Origin: Erigeron canadensis
Lineage: Eukaryota > Streptophyta > Magnoliopsida > Asterales > Asteraceae
Reading direction: 5' to 3'
Length of the DNA: 64,000 nucleotides
Assembly (NCBI RefSeq): GCF_010389155.1
Contig: NC_057768.1
Coordinates: forward strand, 37,799,633 to 37,863,632
The translations under genes and the position numbers were made by a program. Under the pieces are notes generated by a model. The model saw only the letters and a program-made list of their open reading frames with translations. It ran no database searches and was not told the origin of the DNA. Every line of letters starts with the position of its first letter. Within the stretch, counting starts at the first letter, position 1. Below are positions 36,487 through 49,489 of this stretch, piece by piece.

Positions 36487-36616
36487 CCATCACCAAATTC
36501 TTTTTCTTCCCACCAATTTTTCATCAAAAACCATAATCTAATATTATTAGTTCTCCTTCCTTAATTCTTTTAATCTTTTCATTTTTATTAATTATTAATT
36601 TGTAACATAACACAAA

Positions 36617-38931
36617 ATGGCTGCTGTCAAGGCTGCTATACTTGTCTCCGACATGCCACATTTTGACCAAGTCAACGACACCTCCGCTGCCTCGTTGTCT
36701 CTTTACGCCACCCGTCTTCCTACTGGTTGGTATTCTTTCTTCACTTTTTGTTATATTTTGATGATTAATTAGTACAGAATGTAATTAACATATATACAGG
36801 ATTGGATATGAGCAATAGTAACAATGGGCGGAAAGTGATGCCGAAATTCATGGTGGTGGGTCACCGTGGTCATGGTATGAATGTGTTACAGTCAACTGAT
36901 AAGAGAATGAAAGCTTACAAAGAGAATTCAATTCTTTCCTTCAATAACGCTGCTAATCACCCACTTGATTACATTGAATTTGATGTTCAGGTATACTACT
37001 AATACTGTATATCATTTCTTTGAAAATGTTTGGTTTTTCTCGGTCTCCATATATTATACGAGTATAATATTTCCCACTTAATTATTATTCCGAGTACTAT
37101 TTATGTATTTTTTTTTATAATTATTATATATAGAACTGAATTCTTTTCCTAAGGAAGTTATAATACTAGTTAATTAATGAAATATATCTGATCAAGTTTA
37201 CCTGTTGTTTGGGGTCGAAACTGTGTCTCATGTTAAAACTATAGAAAACACGAAATGCATAAATCTTGGGTATGAAAACAAGAGCTGGAAAGTGAACACA
37301 AGAAATTGTGATCGGTTTTGTAGGTGACAAAAGACGACACCCCGGTCATTTTCCATGACGATTTCCTCCTCTCTGAAGACAATGTAAGTTTATTATTCTT
37401 TAACTCATTAATTAAATATATCACATTGTTTGTCAAACATTATAAACTTGGTAATGAATCTAGCTCGGAGGTTAAGATATTTAATTTGAACGAATTACTA
37501 TTTCAGGGTACCGTAATTGAAAAGAGGATTACTGAGTTGACTTTGAATGAATTCTTTAGCTATGGTCCTCAGAGAGAAACAGGCCTCATTGGCAAATCTT
37601 TGCTGAGAAAATCCAATGGAAATATCGTCGGTTGGGACGTTGAAATTGACGATCATTTTTGTACTCTAGAAGAAGCATTCCAAAAAGTTAACCCTATTTT
37701 GGGATTCAACATTGAGTTGAAATTCGACGATCACGTTGTTTATGAACAAGAGTATCTCATTCATGTTCTTCAAGTCATTTTGAAGGTGACATATATTTAA
37801 AAGAGTCATATTTTTTTTTTTTATGTTGTTTGTTCAAATATTATGTTGGTTAAGTTTTGATTCTCGTTTAATTCAGGTGGTATATGGAAACGCCCAAGAA
37901 AGACCCATAATCTTTTCAACTTTCCAGCCTGATGTGGCCTTGCTAATGAAAAAACTTCAGAATACATACCCGGTTAGTCTTTATTCTCATTCTCTGTACT
38001 GGTGATCTTGGAGGTGGCAATATAGATCCTTCCTTATATGAGTAATTGGATCAATGTGGGTTGCTATCTCAATGGGTCAAAATTCATTGAAAATAATTTA
38101 TTTAGAAAATTGGATTTATATATAACAACATGGTTTGTGTACTATTCGGTTACAATATTAAGCTCTAAACTGCTTTATATATAACAACCTAGTTTTTGTA
38201 ATCATATACAATATGAAGTTTTAAACGGTTTTATATATAACAACCTTGTTTTTGTAATCATATGCAATATGAGATTATAAACAGACTAAAGTTCTTATTA
38301 GGTTGACCCCACCCCACCCATATTGCTCTTTTGACTTATTAACCAACCCGACTGTCACACCCATTTTATATCTTTAGATTCGCAAATAATGTTGACTAAT
38401 TGGAAATGAATCGACAGGTGTACTTCTTGACGAACGGAGGAAATGAGATATTCAATGATGTGAGAATGAACTCATTAGAAGAAGCTAAAAAGCTGGCATT
38501 GGAAGGTGGATTGGATGGCATTGTTTCAGAAGTAAAGGGTGTTTTTAGAAACCCTTCTGTAGTAAGAGAGATTAACGAGTCTAATCTCTCCCTACTTACT
38601 TATGGCAAATTAAAGTAAGTTTTTTTTTAAAAGTCAAATGTTTACTGCTATTATTTGGTACTGTGTTAACTAACGGGTGCTAATGAAATGTGTTTGATTA
38701 TATTCCAACAGTAATGTCCCTGAAGCCGTACATGTTCAATATCTTATGGGCATCGAGGGTGTGATTGTTGATTTAGTACAAGAAATCACCAGTGCAGTTA
38801 AGGCGTATAGTGATAGCAACAAGAAGACCATCATAGAAGGAGAGGAAGGAGGATTACAAGTGAAGGAGAAAACCAATAAGATTGAATTGCCGTTTCTGCT
38901 GAGCTTGATCTCCCAAGTTATTCAGCACTGA
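36617..38931 (+). CDS. GDPD1: Glycerophosphodiester phosphodiesterase, GDPD1-3 type, seven exons
   Basis: Exons 36617-36725, 36800-36990, 37324-37383, 37507-37785, 37877-37972, 38418-38614 and 38712-38931 join in phase to 383 residues. The enzyme hydrolyses glycerophosphodiesters such as glycerophosphocholine to glycerol-3-phosphate and an alcohol, and in plants helps phosphate recycling during phosphate starvation. Catalytic features are visible: GHRG with His58-Arg59, IEFDVQ with Glu96 and Asp98, and FHDD with His111. Family stretches include ENSILSFN, YGPQRETG, GFNIELKF, FSTFQPD, EVKGVFRNP and MGIEGVIVDLVQEIT. Length matches the short plant GDPD1/2/3 class, not the long GDPDL cell-wall proteins. 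Which paralogue it is cannot be decided here. All introns are GT-AG. Confidence 0.96.
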
Positions 38932-40103
38932 AACTCTGTACATTCGTTTCGGATAGTCCATTCTATACTAGCTTTTGGCCCGGTTCATTTTCATTTTTTA
39001 TGTTTTCTTTTGTCAACATTCAATTAATTTTAAACTATTAGGGCTAAGGCTATGTGGGAAGTTAAGTAGAGTTTGGTAATTAGGATTAGTGAGAGTGGTG
39101 GAGTTCCATGTGTGATTTCTTGGATCTTCAACAGCAAGAAAAAAGGGGGGAGAGTGATCGATCATCACGATTCATGATCGTTGATACGAATTGTGTTGTA
39201 CAAGCAGTTTCTGCCCCAAAAAAGGAATTCGAAATAACATAAAATTTTATTTACATGTTTGTGTGTTTTTCTCATGTTGATTATAAGTTCTCATATTCTT
39301 TGGGTCTCTGATTCTTTGATTGCAGTATCTATGCACTAGTAAACCAAAGTATTAATCCAAATGTATTGAGAACTAATAAACACACTTCATTTAAATGATA
39401 ATAATATAAACATAGAGGTAAGTAATGTGTTCGTTTATAGAATATCTTGAATCATTTTCCAACATACTGTAATTGTGTTTTCTTTTTATAACAATGTGAC
39501 ACAAACAGTTTTCCATTGGCTGTTGGCTAATCTAAAGAATGTTACTTGCGAATGTAAGAAATGTGATAGAGCCAGAGAGGATAACATGTACACAAAATGA
39601 CAAAATTATTTGAATAACGGGGGAAAGGAATAAAGGATCAATCAAGAGCCATTGGGCTCAATAAGGTCTGTTTGTAGCCCGCTTGACCATTATTGTTGGG
39701 CTTCCACTATAGTACGAACTATTAGGGACTTAGGGTCACTAATATGGTATAATTAATCACAAGTTTATTTAATTTGTTGGGTTGGTTTTTTGTTAATGTT
39801 GGGCTTAGTACTAAAAGTATTTCATTACTTCTTTTGGAATCAATTTTCATTTCATCTCATTCTTACATTACATGTACCGATGTACGTGTAGATAACGTCG
39901 TCTTAGGGATAAGGAAAGCAAATTTAGAGGTTGACATATGCACAATTGAAAAATGAGTATGCATGACAAATGAAATTTCGGTGGCTATGTTAGCCTGTTA
40001 GGTGTCAGTGTCATTGGTATTAAAACTATAATGTGTATTTTGTCAATCTATTTTGAGGTTTGCATTACAACGCAAAATGAACAAGAATTCATTTCTATTA
40101 TTA
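38932..40103. other. 3' flank of the GDPD gene and spacer
   Basis: Includes the probable GDPD 3' untranslated region. The rest is AT-rich. No gene or repeat was recognised. Confidence 0.5.
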
Positions 40104-40118
40104 GATTGATATTGATCT

Positions 40119-40329
40119 AATCAACTCAACGTAGGTGGGTTGATCAGGAGTATCTTATAAATTATATGTGGACCTTGGATGTGAATTTTTCCCCAAGTTC
40201 TCGGGTTCGAGTCTTGGGGATCTCATCTCAAGGTTTTTCATGAAGAGGGGGTTGGAGGTCCACCAAATCACTGGTTAAAATTGTCTCAAGCACATTTGAA
40301 TTGAAACTAACTTTACAAAAACAAAAAAG
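40119..40329 (+). mobile_element. tRNA-derived SINE with 15-bp target duplication
   Basis: About 210 bp flanked by the perfect 15-bp repeat GATTGATATTGATCT (40104-40118 and 40330-40344). The interior has a good B box, GGTTCGAGTCT (40204-40214), a degenerate A-box-like TGGGTTGATCAGG near 40137, and an A-rich 3' end ACAAAAACAAAAAA. These are the features of a polymerase III SINE moved by LINE machinery. It has no coding capacity. Confidence 0.82.
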
Positions 40330-40437
40330 GATTGATATTGATCTTGTGATGTTTAAAATAAATTACTCTTTCTGTTTTCTTTAATGCATGCACGTCTATT
40401 CTTCAGTTTCTCATCATTTAAAATAGGAAAATGATAA

Positions 40438-40587
40438 TGACAACCCTAAGGGCTGTCACTAACAACATATTACATGTTTAAAAACTTGTACATTATATAT
40501 TAAAAACCGCTCCCTGATTTTTCTAACAGCAAGGTACATATTTTAATGCACCCAATTAGTTTTTACTGACAACCCTAAAGGCTGTCA
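40438..40587. repeat. Small element bounded by two copies of a 21-bp palindrome
   Basis: TGACAACCCTAAGGG followed by CTGTCA at 40438-40458 is nearly self-complementary, and recurs with one change at 40567-40587. Each is followed by CTAACAA. The arrangement suggests a MITE-like element of about 165 bp, but no clear target duplication was seen. Confidence 0.55.
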
Positions 40588-40601
40588 CTAACAAAACCCT
40601 T

Positions 40602-41881
40602 TAAAATATTGGGTGTATTTATAAAAAAAAATAATATATGTGATACGTCAAAATAAAACTTGTAAATAAAAGTTTTCGAGGCCTAATCAAGTTACTGCTT
40701 GATGCATACATTAATAATATTGTTGATATATCATTATTTAAAGTGTTTAATTCCTGGATCATTCCGTAACTTCATGAGGCTTAATTGCACCATCAATTCG
40801 TTACTTGATTACATTACACTCTATCTTCTTCATTTTACACCTCACTTCACTTTCCTTTCTCAAGTTGGCCACCTCTAACAATTATCCTAACAACTACCAA
40901 CAATTTATGGATGTTAGGTAACTTCAATGTCATGGATGATAATTTGTAATATACGAGATTCACTTGAGGTTGAAAAAATATCAGATAACGTCACATATAA
41001 TACACCAGTAATCAATAAATAGATTGATATTTGGAAAATTGAGACTTTAAGGTATTTAAATCCGAGTGTGAGGAAGATATTTTCTGGCTGAAAACAAGGA
41101 TTTTCTCAAAAATAATTGAGGTTTGTTCAAAACTGAAATTTGCTTGTAAGAAAAAAATATTGTTAGTGTCCAAATCTTTTGTTAAGAAAAACATAACACA
41201 TGTTATTATGATTACTAAAAACTCAAGTTGATAAATTAACATGACCGGTCCTATCCTTTAAATAAGGAAAATGAAGAATAGAGAAAGGAAAGTCAAACAT
41301 CCAAAAATTAAATCAAAGTCAAACTAAAAAGCTATGATAAACAATTAGTACGTATTTCTGAACATATGAAAAACAAATGCCAATATAATAACAATCTTGT
41401 TATCATTAAGTGTATCTGAATTAATAGTAATAAGTAGTAGTTAAGTATTAAGAATCTGTTTATCAATGTGGCCATATGTTATAATTAGTTTGAAGAGAAT
41501 AACTACTGTAATACTATTTATTAAGAAGAAGGAATAGATGGATGATACTAATATGATATAGATAGTCAAACTTATAACACACCAAAATTAATTAATTATT
41601 AATCAACAAACACCACCGCTTTCTTTCTTCCTTTACCAAATTCCCACAACAACAAACTACCTTCTTCAAACACACACACATTCGCCGATCGATTTCCTTA
41701 TAAATAAATAAATCTAGAATTTCTTTTTAGTTTTTTTCTAATTAACTGTTACAGCAGCTACAGATATACATATATAAAATCTACATATATAGGTATAGAC
41801 TAAGATATATAGATATATACTTGTATGATTGTATCGATTTAGTGTTTGATTTGAGAATAATCAACAATAATAAATAGAAAA
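40602..41881. other. Intergenic, promoter and leader of the BAR-domain gene
   Basis: AT-rich DNA with no other gene. The last 250 bases, with C-rich and then TATA-repeat sequence (41740-41830), probably hold the core promoter and 5' leader of the gene starting at 41882. Confidence 0.45.
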
Positions 41882-44800
41882 ATGTTAGGAAAGCTAGGGC
41901 GAAAATTATCGATGCAGAAAAGTGATGTGAAAGATCATCACCAGTATCATCATCAGCCTTCTCCTTATATTGATGAGCTTGCTTTAGCTTCTAAGGTTAC
42001 TTACATGATTTTATATATATATATATGTATCTAATGTTTTATTGTATGCACTGCAATCGTTGTCTCGATGTAATTGTATAGTCTGCTGTAAAAGTTGGGA
42101 CGTGAAGTGGTTTTTGTGGTGTGCGATTCGCCTTCCGTGATTTATATCATTAGTGTAAATAAAGTGAATTAGGGTTTGATATTGATTATATGTGTGTAAT
42201 GTTGTTGTTGATTTTTGAAATGTATTTGTGCAATGTGATTTGCTATATGCTTCTTTTTTTTTTAACAGGATATGCAAGATATGAGAAACTGTTATGATGG
42301 GTTATTATCTGCGGCTGCAGCAACGGCAAATAGTATATATGGTAAGTATTTGAGCTGGTTTTTGTTAAAATGTTGTAATTTTGCTGCATCTAGGTTAAGT
42401 TTAGCATAGTTGAGTATAATGGTATATATGGTAAGTATTACTTGGTTAGCAAGAAATATGCCATTTTTATGCTGCATAACGGTTAGGTTGAGCCTAGTGC
42501 CCTAATTAATTAGTAGACGGGCATTTGGAAAGTATTCCAAGTCCAATTATACTGGAATCAAGGAGGAACCTAATTTATGAGCAAATTTTATTCGTGAGGG
42601 TATTACAGTGGGTTGAGTCACTGTTAGTGGGACTGGCTACGTGAGCTTGGGCTTGGACTGGTCTGGCGTTGCCTGGTTGGGTTTGTCAGAAAATCAACCT
42701 TATTGAAAGACAAGGTTTAATCAAGCGAAATAGATGGTTTTTAGGAGTTATTTCCGTTAAGCTGAAATCAGCCTTCTATGATTTGATGCAGCTGAGAATC
42801 TAGCTCTAGTTATTTGGCGTATCATTTGAATTCCAGTTGTGATTAATGCTTGCATTTGGGGCTGCTGATGTGATTATGTTGACCTGCGAGAAAGAGTGTT
42901 CAGCGTCTAGAGTTATAGTATTGACATCAGAAGATAGTTTTAGTGTTGGCGTCACAAGATAGTTAGCGCATAATGTATGCGTATTCCCTTGGGAAGGAAT
43001 GTTATCCATGGAAGAAGTAAGTGTATTTTCAGGACTTTCAAGAGCAGCGTCTAGAGTTTTATAGTATTGACATCAGAAGGTAGTTTTGATGTTGGCGTCA
43101 CAAGATAGTTAGACCATAATGGAGGATGTATGCGTATGCCCTTGTAAGGAATGTTATACATGAAAGAAGTAAGTGTATCTTCAAGGCTTCCAAGAGCAGC
43201 GGCTATAGTTATATAGCGTTGACATCAGAAGATAATTATAGTGTTTGCGTCACAAGATAGTTAGCCCATAATGGAGGATGTAAATGTTAAACATGAAAGA
43301 ATTAAATGTATCTCCTGGTCCCCAAGAGTAAAGATAAGTCTTAGATCTTAAACATACGGAATCTATAGTGTCGTTTTTCCAAGTTTGGACACCGGCGTCT
43401 CTTGTAAGACTTACACACCGACTTTTGTGTTGACTTTGCAGAAATACAATATGTCATAAATGCATAGTTTGCAAGCTGCACCAATGTAAAATTGTCATTT
43501 GTAAATCCATAGTTTGCTGTATCAATTTGTTATGCATCGTTTTACATTGAATGATTTTGTAAATCCTGACTATTGACCCAATAAATTCATTTGCAGACAT
43601 GATGTTGTTTAACCCTAATAACTGTCAGTTCCCCATGATATCATATTTGGTTATGCAAATAAATAACTCTTAATGAATACTTATTCTTCAGAATTTTCGG
43701 AGTCACTAAATGAAATGGGCAACTGCTTGATGGAAAAAAACGTTGCAGATTCTGATCCTGAATGTGGTAATAAAAATTGTTTGATTGCTTTAAACATAAT
43801 ATCTTAAATTTTAGTATCCACAACTACAATTCTGATGTTTATTGTCTATGCACAAATGGTAACACACTTACACAGTAGTTCCACATCCCTTTATAAATTT
43901 TTTTAGTATAAGCTTTATTGACACATGTTTATTCTGTTCAGGAAAAGTGCTATCAACTTTAGGAAATATGCAATTGGAACTTCAGAAAATTGCTGATAGT
44001 TATGTATGCACCTTTTGTCTTATTGCTACTTAATAATTTCTTATATCAAGGATCAACCTCTCATAATCTTCTTATGATCAGCGTTCATATGTAATTGTGA
44101 CGATTACCAATCCATCAGAGTCTCTTCTCAGTGAGCTACGGAAAGTGGAGGTCTGTCTTTTTGTTTTCACGTATAACGTTTACGAGTATTTGCTTTTATT
44201 ATGCAAGTATTCTCGTATTATCAGCACTCAGCAATATTGTAGGGATGCTTATCTTTTTTTTTGCTCTGCTACTGGTACAGGAGATGAAACTTCAATGCGA
44301 TGAAAAAAGGTGAAGTCCGTTTTTGTTGTATTGTATATGTGATCATTAAATGCTTATTAACTGAGTATTAATATCCAGAGAGGTGTATGAATACATGATG
44401 GCACAACACAGAGAGAAAGGAAAATTGAGAAATGGAAAAGTTGAAAGTTCAATTGCTCAAAAACTACAAGAAGCTCAAGAGGAATATGATGAAGTGACTA
44501 GATTATGTGTATTTCGTGTGAAATCGCTTAAGGAGGGACAATGTCGCAGTCTTTTAACACAAGCTGCTCGTCACCACGTTGCTCAGGTTTTACATTTTTC
44601 TCCCTAATGATCAGTTTATATGTCAGTATTTCTAAACTCTCGTCCTTAGAGGTGCACAAATGGGCCCAATGCTGTAGATTATTCCCTAATTTGGGAGTAA
44701 AAAGTGTCCACGTGGCAGGACTGCTCCCAAGCTTAGTGTTCTTTTTTGTCCTGGAATTATTAATAAAAGCCCAGTTGGGACCAGGAGAGGCTAGGCTCAA

Positions 44801-47314
44801 ACCCGAAAGCCAAACCCAAGGCCAGGTAGGACAGGGCTTAAAGATACACTAGGGCTAATTTGTTTTGCTTATCATTTTTTAATTTGTATGTTATCTTGTT
44901 TTGTAGTTTTTGATCCCCTAAAGTGTTAATACTGTTAAGATAAATAATTGTGAAGTATACAGTAGCTATGTCTAAAAATTAACTAATATGTTTTTAAAGG
45001 AATGGAGGATTTATAAATATTTTGGGGTCTCATCCCATGTTCATTAAGTCCAGGTTCATTAAAGTCGGATCATTGTTGTCCTGTCATATAAATTCATTTC
45101 TTAATATCTTTTAATCAAGCAAACAATGCTAAATAAATCTTTTAAAACAATGGCCCAAAGGGCTAGCCACAACATAATAAACATTCTCCAAAATATTTAG
45201 GCCCTGTTCATACCCGTCTAGGATCATTGGGCTGACATTAGGCAGTTTTTTATAAGGCAGAAGTGGGCATAACAAAGACCAGGCTGGAAATTTTGTGCAT
45301 CTCTAGGCCAAACGGTGGGACGAAATTTTGATCTTTTCCCCATTTCAATCCTTGGAAGCAGGTGAATTTCTTTCGCAAAGGACTTAAAGCTCTTGAAGCA
45401 GTTGAACCTTTCATAAGAAATGTCGCGGAAAAGAATCATATCGATTACCAACTCAGTGAACTACCTGATCGAGAGTCCCGTGGAGATGAACCTATGAGTG
45501 GCTATGAAAGTACCGATGATGGAGAATTGAGTTTTGATTACAAACAAAAGAAACAAGGACTCGATGATGATGGGAGCTCACCAAATCCAATGGAGGTAAA
45601 ATTTGTGCATAAATTAGGCAACCCTTTTGTGCATGAGATGTTACATGTACATTTGATGATGTCTAATCTACTTGTATAGTTTTTAGTGCCTGTTCTTGAT
45701 AGTTTATACAGTATCTGTATAAAAAGTTTCTATCTGTGTGTGGAATGTAGCCAACGATTGCTATAAGTAGTCATTATTATTGATATTATAATACTGTGAG
45801 ATATCGTAAGTTGTAACTACCAGATGATGTTATAAATTAGGACTTTTGCTGCTTTGGTTATATGCATCTGGTACTGCAGTCATGTGTATACATTTATCAG
45901 TTTGATCTAAGAGAAGATTCTCAATGACTATATGATCCGTCTTTTAATGTCTACCTGGAATCCTGGATTGTACGAGACAATATGGTGTAAATTTATATCC
46001 CACAATATTTAACACCTTATTATTTTCCCAGTAAATTTCAGATAGAAGTGGTAAATGACATCCTAATTCTATGTTAGCCTTGTAGTCTAAAAATCTCGAT
46101 AACATTTAGTTTTATTGCGTTTATGGCTTTTTTTATTTAACATAATCTTGTCATCTTTTGGCTTGTCTATATGTAGCTGTAACTTTACTTAACATGCATT
46201 ATTTTTCCTTCTTTCAGTTGGACCAGGTAGATGTTCTATATCGTCAAGCTTCAAATTTAGAAGATTTGGAGGTAAGAAGATGATTAAATTTTATTTGGTT
46301 CTCCAAGTATATAAACTTATCACTTCTTATGAAGCGGGATTCGGCCATTGGCACTTATTCGCACTGCCAGTACTTTTTTAATAGATGAACGAACTCTTGC
46401 TTTAGGTTCTCATTTATTTTATATTACTATCATTATACCATCCTTGATTTCTGCAGATAAATATGAATAAACCCAAAGGGGAACAGCTTATTGGTAGACA
46501 AGCCAGAGTGAGCAGTTATTCTGCCCCACTATTTCCTGAAAAGCTTGGTACATCCGAGAGGCCAAAAGAAACCCAACCCCCACGAAAATTTTACTCCTAT
46601 GTATTACCTCCCCCCATTGTGGATACCCGAAATCCAGTTTCAAGACCCTCTACATCCATTCCGCATTCCATTTCATCTCAAAATCTACAGCCACCATTGC
46701 CACCTGACCATGAGAAGCATTTAAGACGTACCGGTGATGATAACACATCAACATCTGCTTTGAGCTCAAAGGTCCAGTCATCAATAAAAGATGGTAGCGG
46801 TATTAATTCGTCCATACAGTTACCTGCTCCCACTGGAAGATTTTCCTTCTCACAGCGGGATAGTTATAGCAGAAATGATAGTAAAGCAGCCAAACGACAA
46901 TCTTTTTCTGGCCCATTACCACCAAGCAAGCAATTTTCTTTTAAAATGGTATCTAATAATAGCGGGCCCATTACCCCTACTGAACTTCCTCAGCCGCCTT
47001 CTCGGGGACCAGTTTCCCAGCCAAATTTGTCAGCGAGTGTGCCCCGCAGTGTTTCTCCACCTCTTATATCTTCACCTAAAATAAGTGAGCTTCACGAGCT
47101 TCCTAGGCCCCCTGGTAGTTTACCCTTCTCGAAACCTGTTACTATTTCTAGTGGTTTGATTGGACATTCAGCACCTTTATTATCAAAAAATCAAGAGATC
47201 TCTCCACCGAATAAACGTCCTATGTCAACATCAACCTGTCCATCTCCTCTTCCACTTCCACCTTCAGTTGCTACAAAAAGCTTTTCCATACCCTCTGGTA
47301 ACAATGAGACATGA
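41882..47314 (+). CDS. BAR-like domain protein with Pro/Ser-rich tail (At2g33490/At3g26910 type), ten exons
   Basis: Exons 41882-41995, 42269-42341, 43692-43766, 43942-44003, 44082-44150, 44281-44309, 44379-44586, 45362-45595, 46218-46271 and 46457-47314 join in phase to 591 residues. The first 230 or so are helical and charged, fitting a BAR/AH fold that senses membrane curvature (EMGNCLMEKN, LRKVEEMKLQCDEKREVYEYM, HVAQVNFFRKGLKALEAVEP). An acidic linker (SGYESTDDGELSFDYKQ) follows, then a 350-residue Pro/Ser-rich tail with PLPPSKQFSFK-type motifs. Proteins of this type are often annotated as hydroxyproline-rich glycoproteins, although no signal peptide is present. The C-terminus is uncertain: the simple frame stops at 47312-47314, but a short frame after it (HEEAASRRLASVFFPDIKL) could be reached by splicing. 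Confidence 0.85.
42902..43330. repeat. Threefold tandem repeat (about 144-152 bp) in intron 2 of the BAR gene
   Basis: Units start at 42902, 43046 and 43198 with AGCGTCTAGAGTT or a variant, and share TATTGACATCAGAAG, GTCACAAGATAGTTAG and GGAATGTTA. The third is shorter and most diverged. Non-coding. Confidence 0.85.
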
Positions 47315-48204
47315 AGAAGCAGCTTCTCGGAGACTTGCATCAGTTTTTTTTCCAGATATCAAGCTGATATCAACTGTTACAGAAGTAGCCTCTCATGTAG
47401 GCCCCATTAAAGGTACTTCAGAATGCTATGTGCTATTTATTTTCCATACATGTGGGCGTATTGACCTGTTTACGTATAGAAGTCAGTTTTGTGCTGTGTT
47501 TATTTCTGAATAGGTCAGACATAGAGAAATTAGTATGAGGGGAACCGGTCAATGACTCAATGGGTTTAACTGGTCATACAGGTTGCTATTAATTCTTAAT
47601 AGATAGATCACTCTAAATCATTATGCTGAAACTATAGTGTAGTATTTGTAATTATAATTAACATGTTAGCTATTTAACCAAAATTTGGACACAAAATGGT
47701 GGTTAACCCATCCCACCCTGTTTTCAACTCATGACCCACCCATCCATAATGCAACCTCTATTATAAAACCATTATGTGTTCTGCAAGTTAAGTTACTTTA
47801 AATTGTTTTTGTAGAGAGTTTCAGTTTTGACTCGATGTCTGTTGAACCTATTTGAAGTTGCATGCTGTTAACATTTAAATCATTATGTGATATCACATGC
47901 TTGTTCTCAATGCTTGGGTTGTCATTCTTAATTTTTGTGGCTGCAGGTTGAAGCTGATTTCTAGACAGGCTTAAGCATATTCATTTAGGTTATTGCTTCT
48001 TTTTGTTTTTGCTCATCAGTAGAGGCTTGTAAATACATTGACGTAGTAGATGTGCATAAAACTCCCAAATATTATGGATTTTGGTCGACAACTTGTTTTG
48101 TCTTGTTCACAAGTAGCTGTATTTTCTATACCTAATATCTAACAGAACAATCTTCATTGACATATCTTTTGGTATTTTGTTCCTCTTCTGTTTTAGCGGG
48201 TTGT
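47315..48204. other. 3' region of the BAR gene
   Basis: Probable 3' untranslated region and possibly an additional small exon between 47315 and 47415. A CTGCAG at 47941-47946 followed by GTTGA could be a last acceptor. Otherwise non-coding. Confidence 0.4.
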
Positions 48205-48382
48205 TAGTTCTTATTAGTAGTTTATTAACAATGTATGGCTGTTTCTTGGTTATAAGGAAAGGACATTTTCAATGCACAGGTTAACTGATTAAATAGTTCT
48301 TATTAGTAGTTTATTAACAATGTATGGCTGTTTCTTGGTTACAAGGAAAGGACATTTTCAATGCACAGGTTAACTGATTAAA
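48205..48382. repeat. 89-bp tandem duplication
   Basis: Units 48205-48293 and 48294-48382 each begin TAGTTCTTATTAGTAG and end TTAACTGATTAAA. Only one or two substitutions separate them, so the duplication is recent. Confidence 0.92.
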
Positions 48383-49026
48383 GGATGACAATTATCAATT
48401 ATGGGTCTATTGGTATGTCTGATGAGAACATGAAAGCAAAGCTAGTTATGATAAAATTTTCTTTCAAATGAGAGGATACTGCCGCTTGTAGAAAACACCT
48501 GTTAGTTTCCTGGTCATTTGGAATGAAACATGCAAATGTACATAAAAGGTGATTGCTTGTAATTATAATCGTAAGTCTTGTACACTAAGATTTTCTAAGC
48601 TGGTGTTGGTTTAAAAAATGAGCGTTTTGACAGAAAATGACCATGAGAGGCTGACCAAAAAAATTGTAGAAAGAAAACCCATTTATCACAATGTGTTTCC
48701 TCTGTATTCTAGTATTCCTAAATCTATCAAACAAAAACATCTAACTCTTAACAGGAAATGCTATTTATATACATGTAATATGTGTGAAATATATACACGA
48801 GGGAGATAATTAAATTCCATAATCCAATCTGAATGCGTAAATTGCATGGGTATGTATAAGAATATTTTTGAATCAATGTTATATATCATTCAATGGGCGA
48901 TGCAATTGAGTACGAATGTATCGAGCCTTGTTAAATCATTTAAATTTGGATTCTATAAATCTATAATGGAACCCTAACCGAGTTGTCAAGTGGATGCATG
49001 CTCAACATCTCACTTACATTTTTAGG
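48383..49026. other. Intergenic spacer
   Basis: AT-rich, with a 63-codon open frame at 48618-48809 that has no recognisable features and is probably chance. Confidence 0.4.
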
Positions 49027-49310
49027 TTAATAGCAGATTCGATCAGTACTTGTATCTGTTTTTAACACAGATGATATAATATGATACTGTAACGTGGTTT
49101 TGAACTTGAGAATCAAAACCACCATTAGTAGCCCGATAGATATTATATATCTGTAGGGGTCCTCTTCTCTTCTACTTTTGCAATAATCAAGGCATTTCTC
49201 AACCTCACTCTTTACCTGTAAATACAATTCCTCTGCTTTCTCCCCTTTTCTCAATTCCTGCTTCCTCCCTAACAATACAAAATAACACTTAGAAAACAAG
49301 GTATTATGTG
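49027..49310 (-). CDS. Unassigned coding fragment with C-terminal membrane segment
   Basis: The minus strand reads GRKQELRKGEKAEELYLQ, then VKSEVEKCLDYCKSRREE, then a hydrophobic stretch YIISIGLLMVVLILKF close to a stop. The composition (charged helix then a tail anchor) looks like a genuine C-terminal exon, and TTAG before GGGAGG could be its acceptor. Upstream at 49360-49480 the minus strand has another protein-like stretch (DLKLQGDTITDSESQLKHM, ELKASADRADIKGE) that may be preceding exons. I do not recognise the family. It lies downstream of the BRO1-like gene on the same strand, and could be a gene relic. Confidence 0.35.
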
Positions 49311-49489
49311 GAATGGAATACGTTCTGATTGTTTGAATGCCATGGAAAATGAACATACCATGTGTTTCAATTGGCTTTCCGAATCAGTAATAGTATCTCC
49401 CTGGAGCTTTAGGTCGCACTCATGGAATGTGTATGCATTGATTTGCAGTCTCTCCTTTAATATCAGCCCTATCAGCAGACGCCTTTAAC

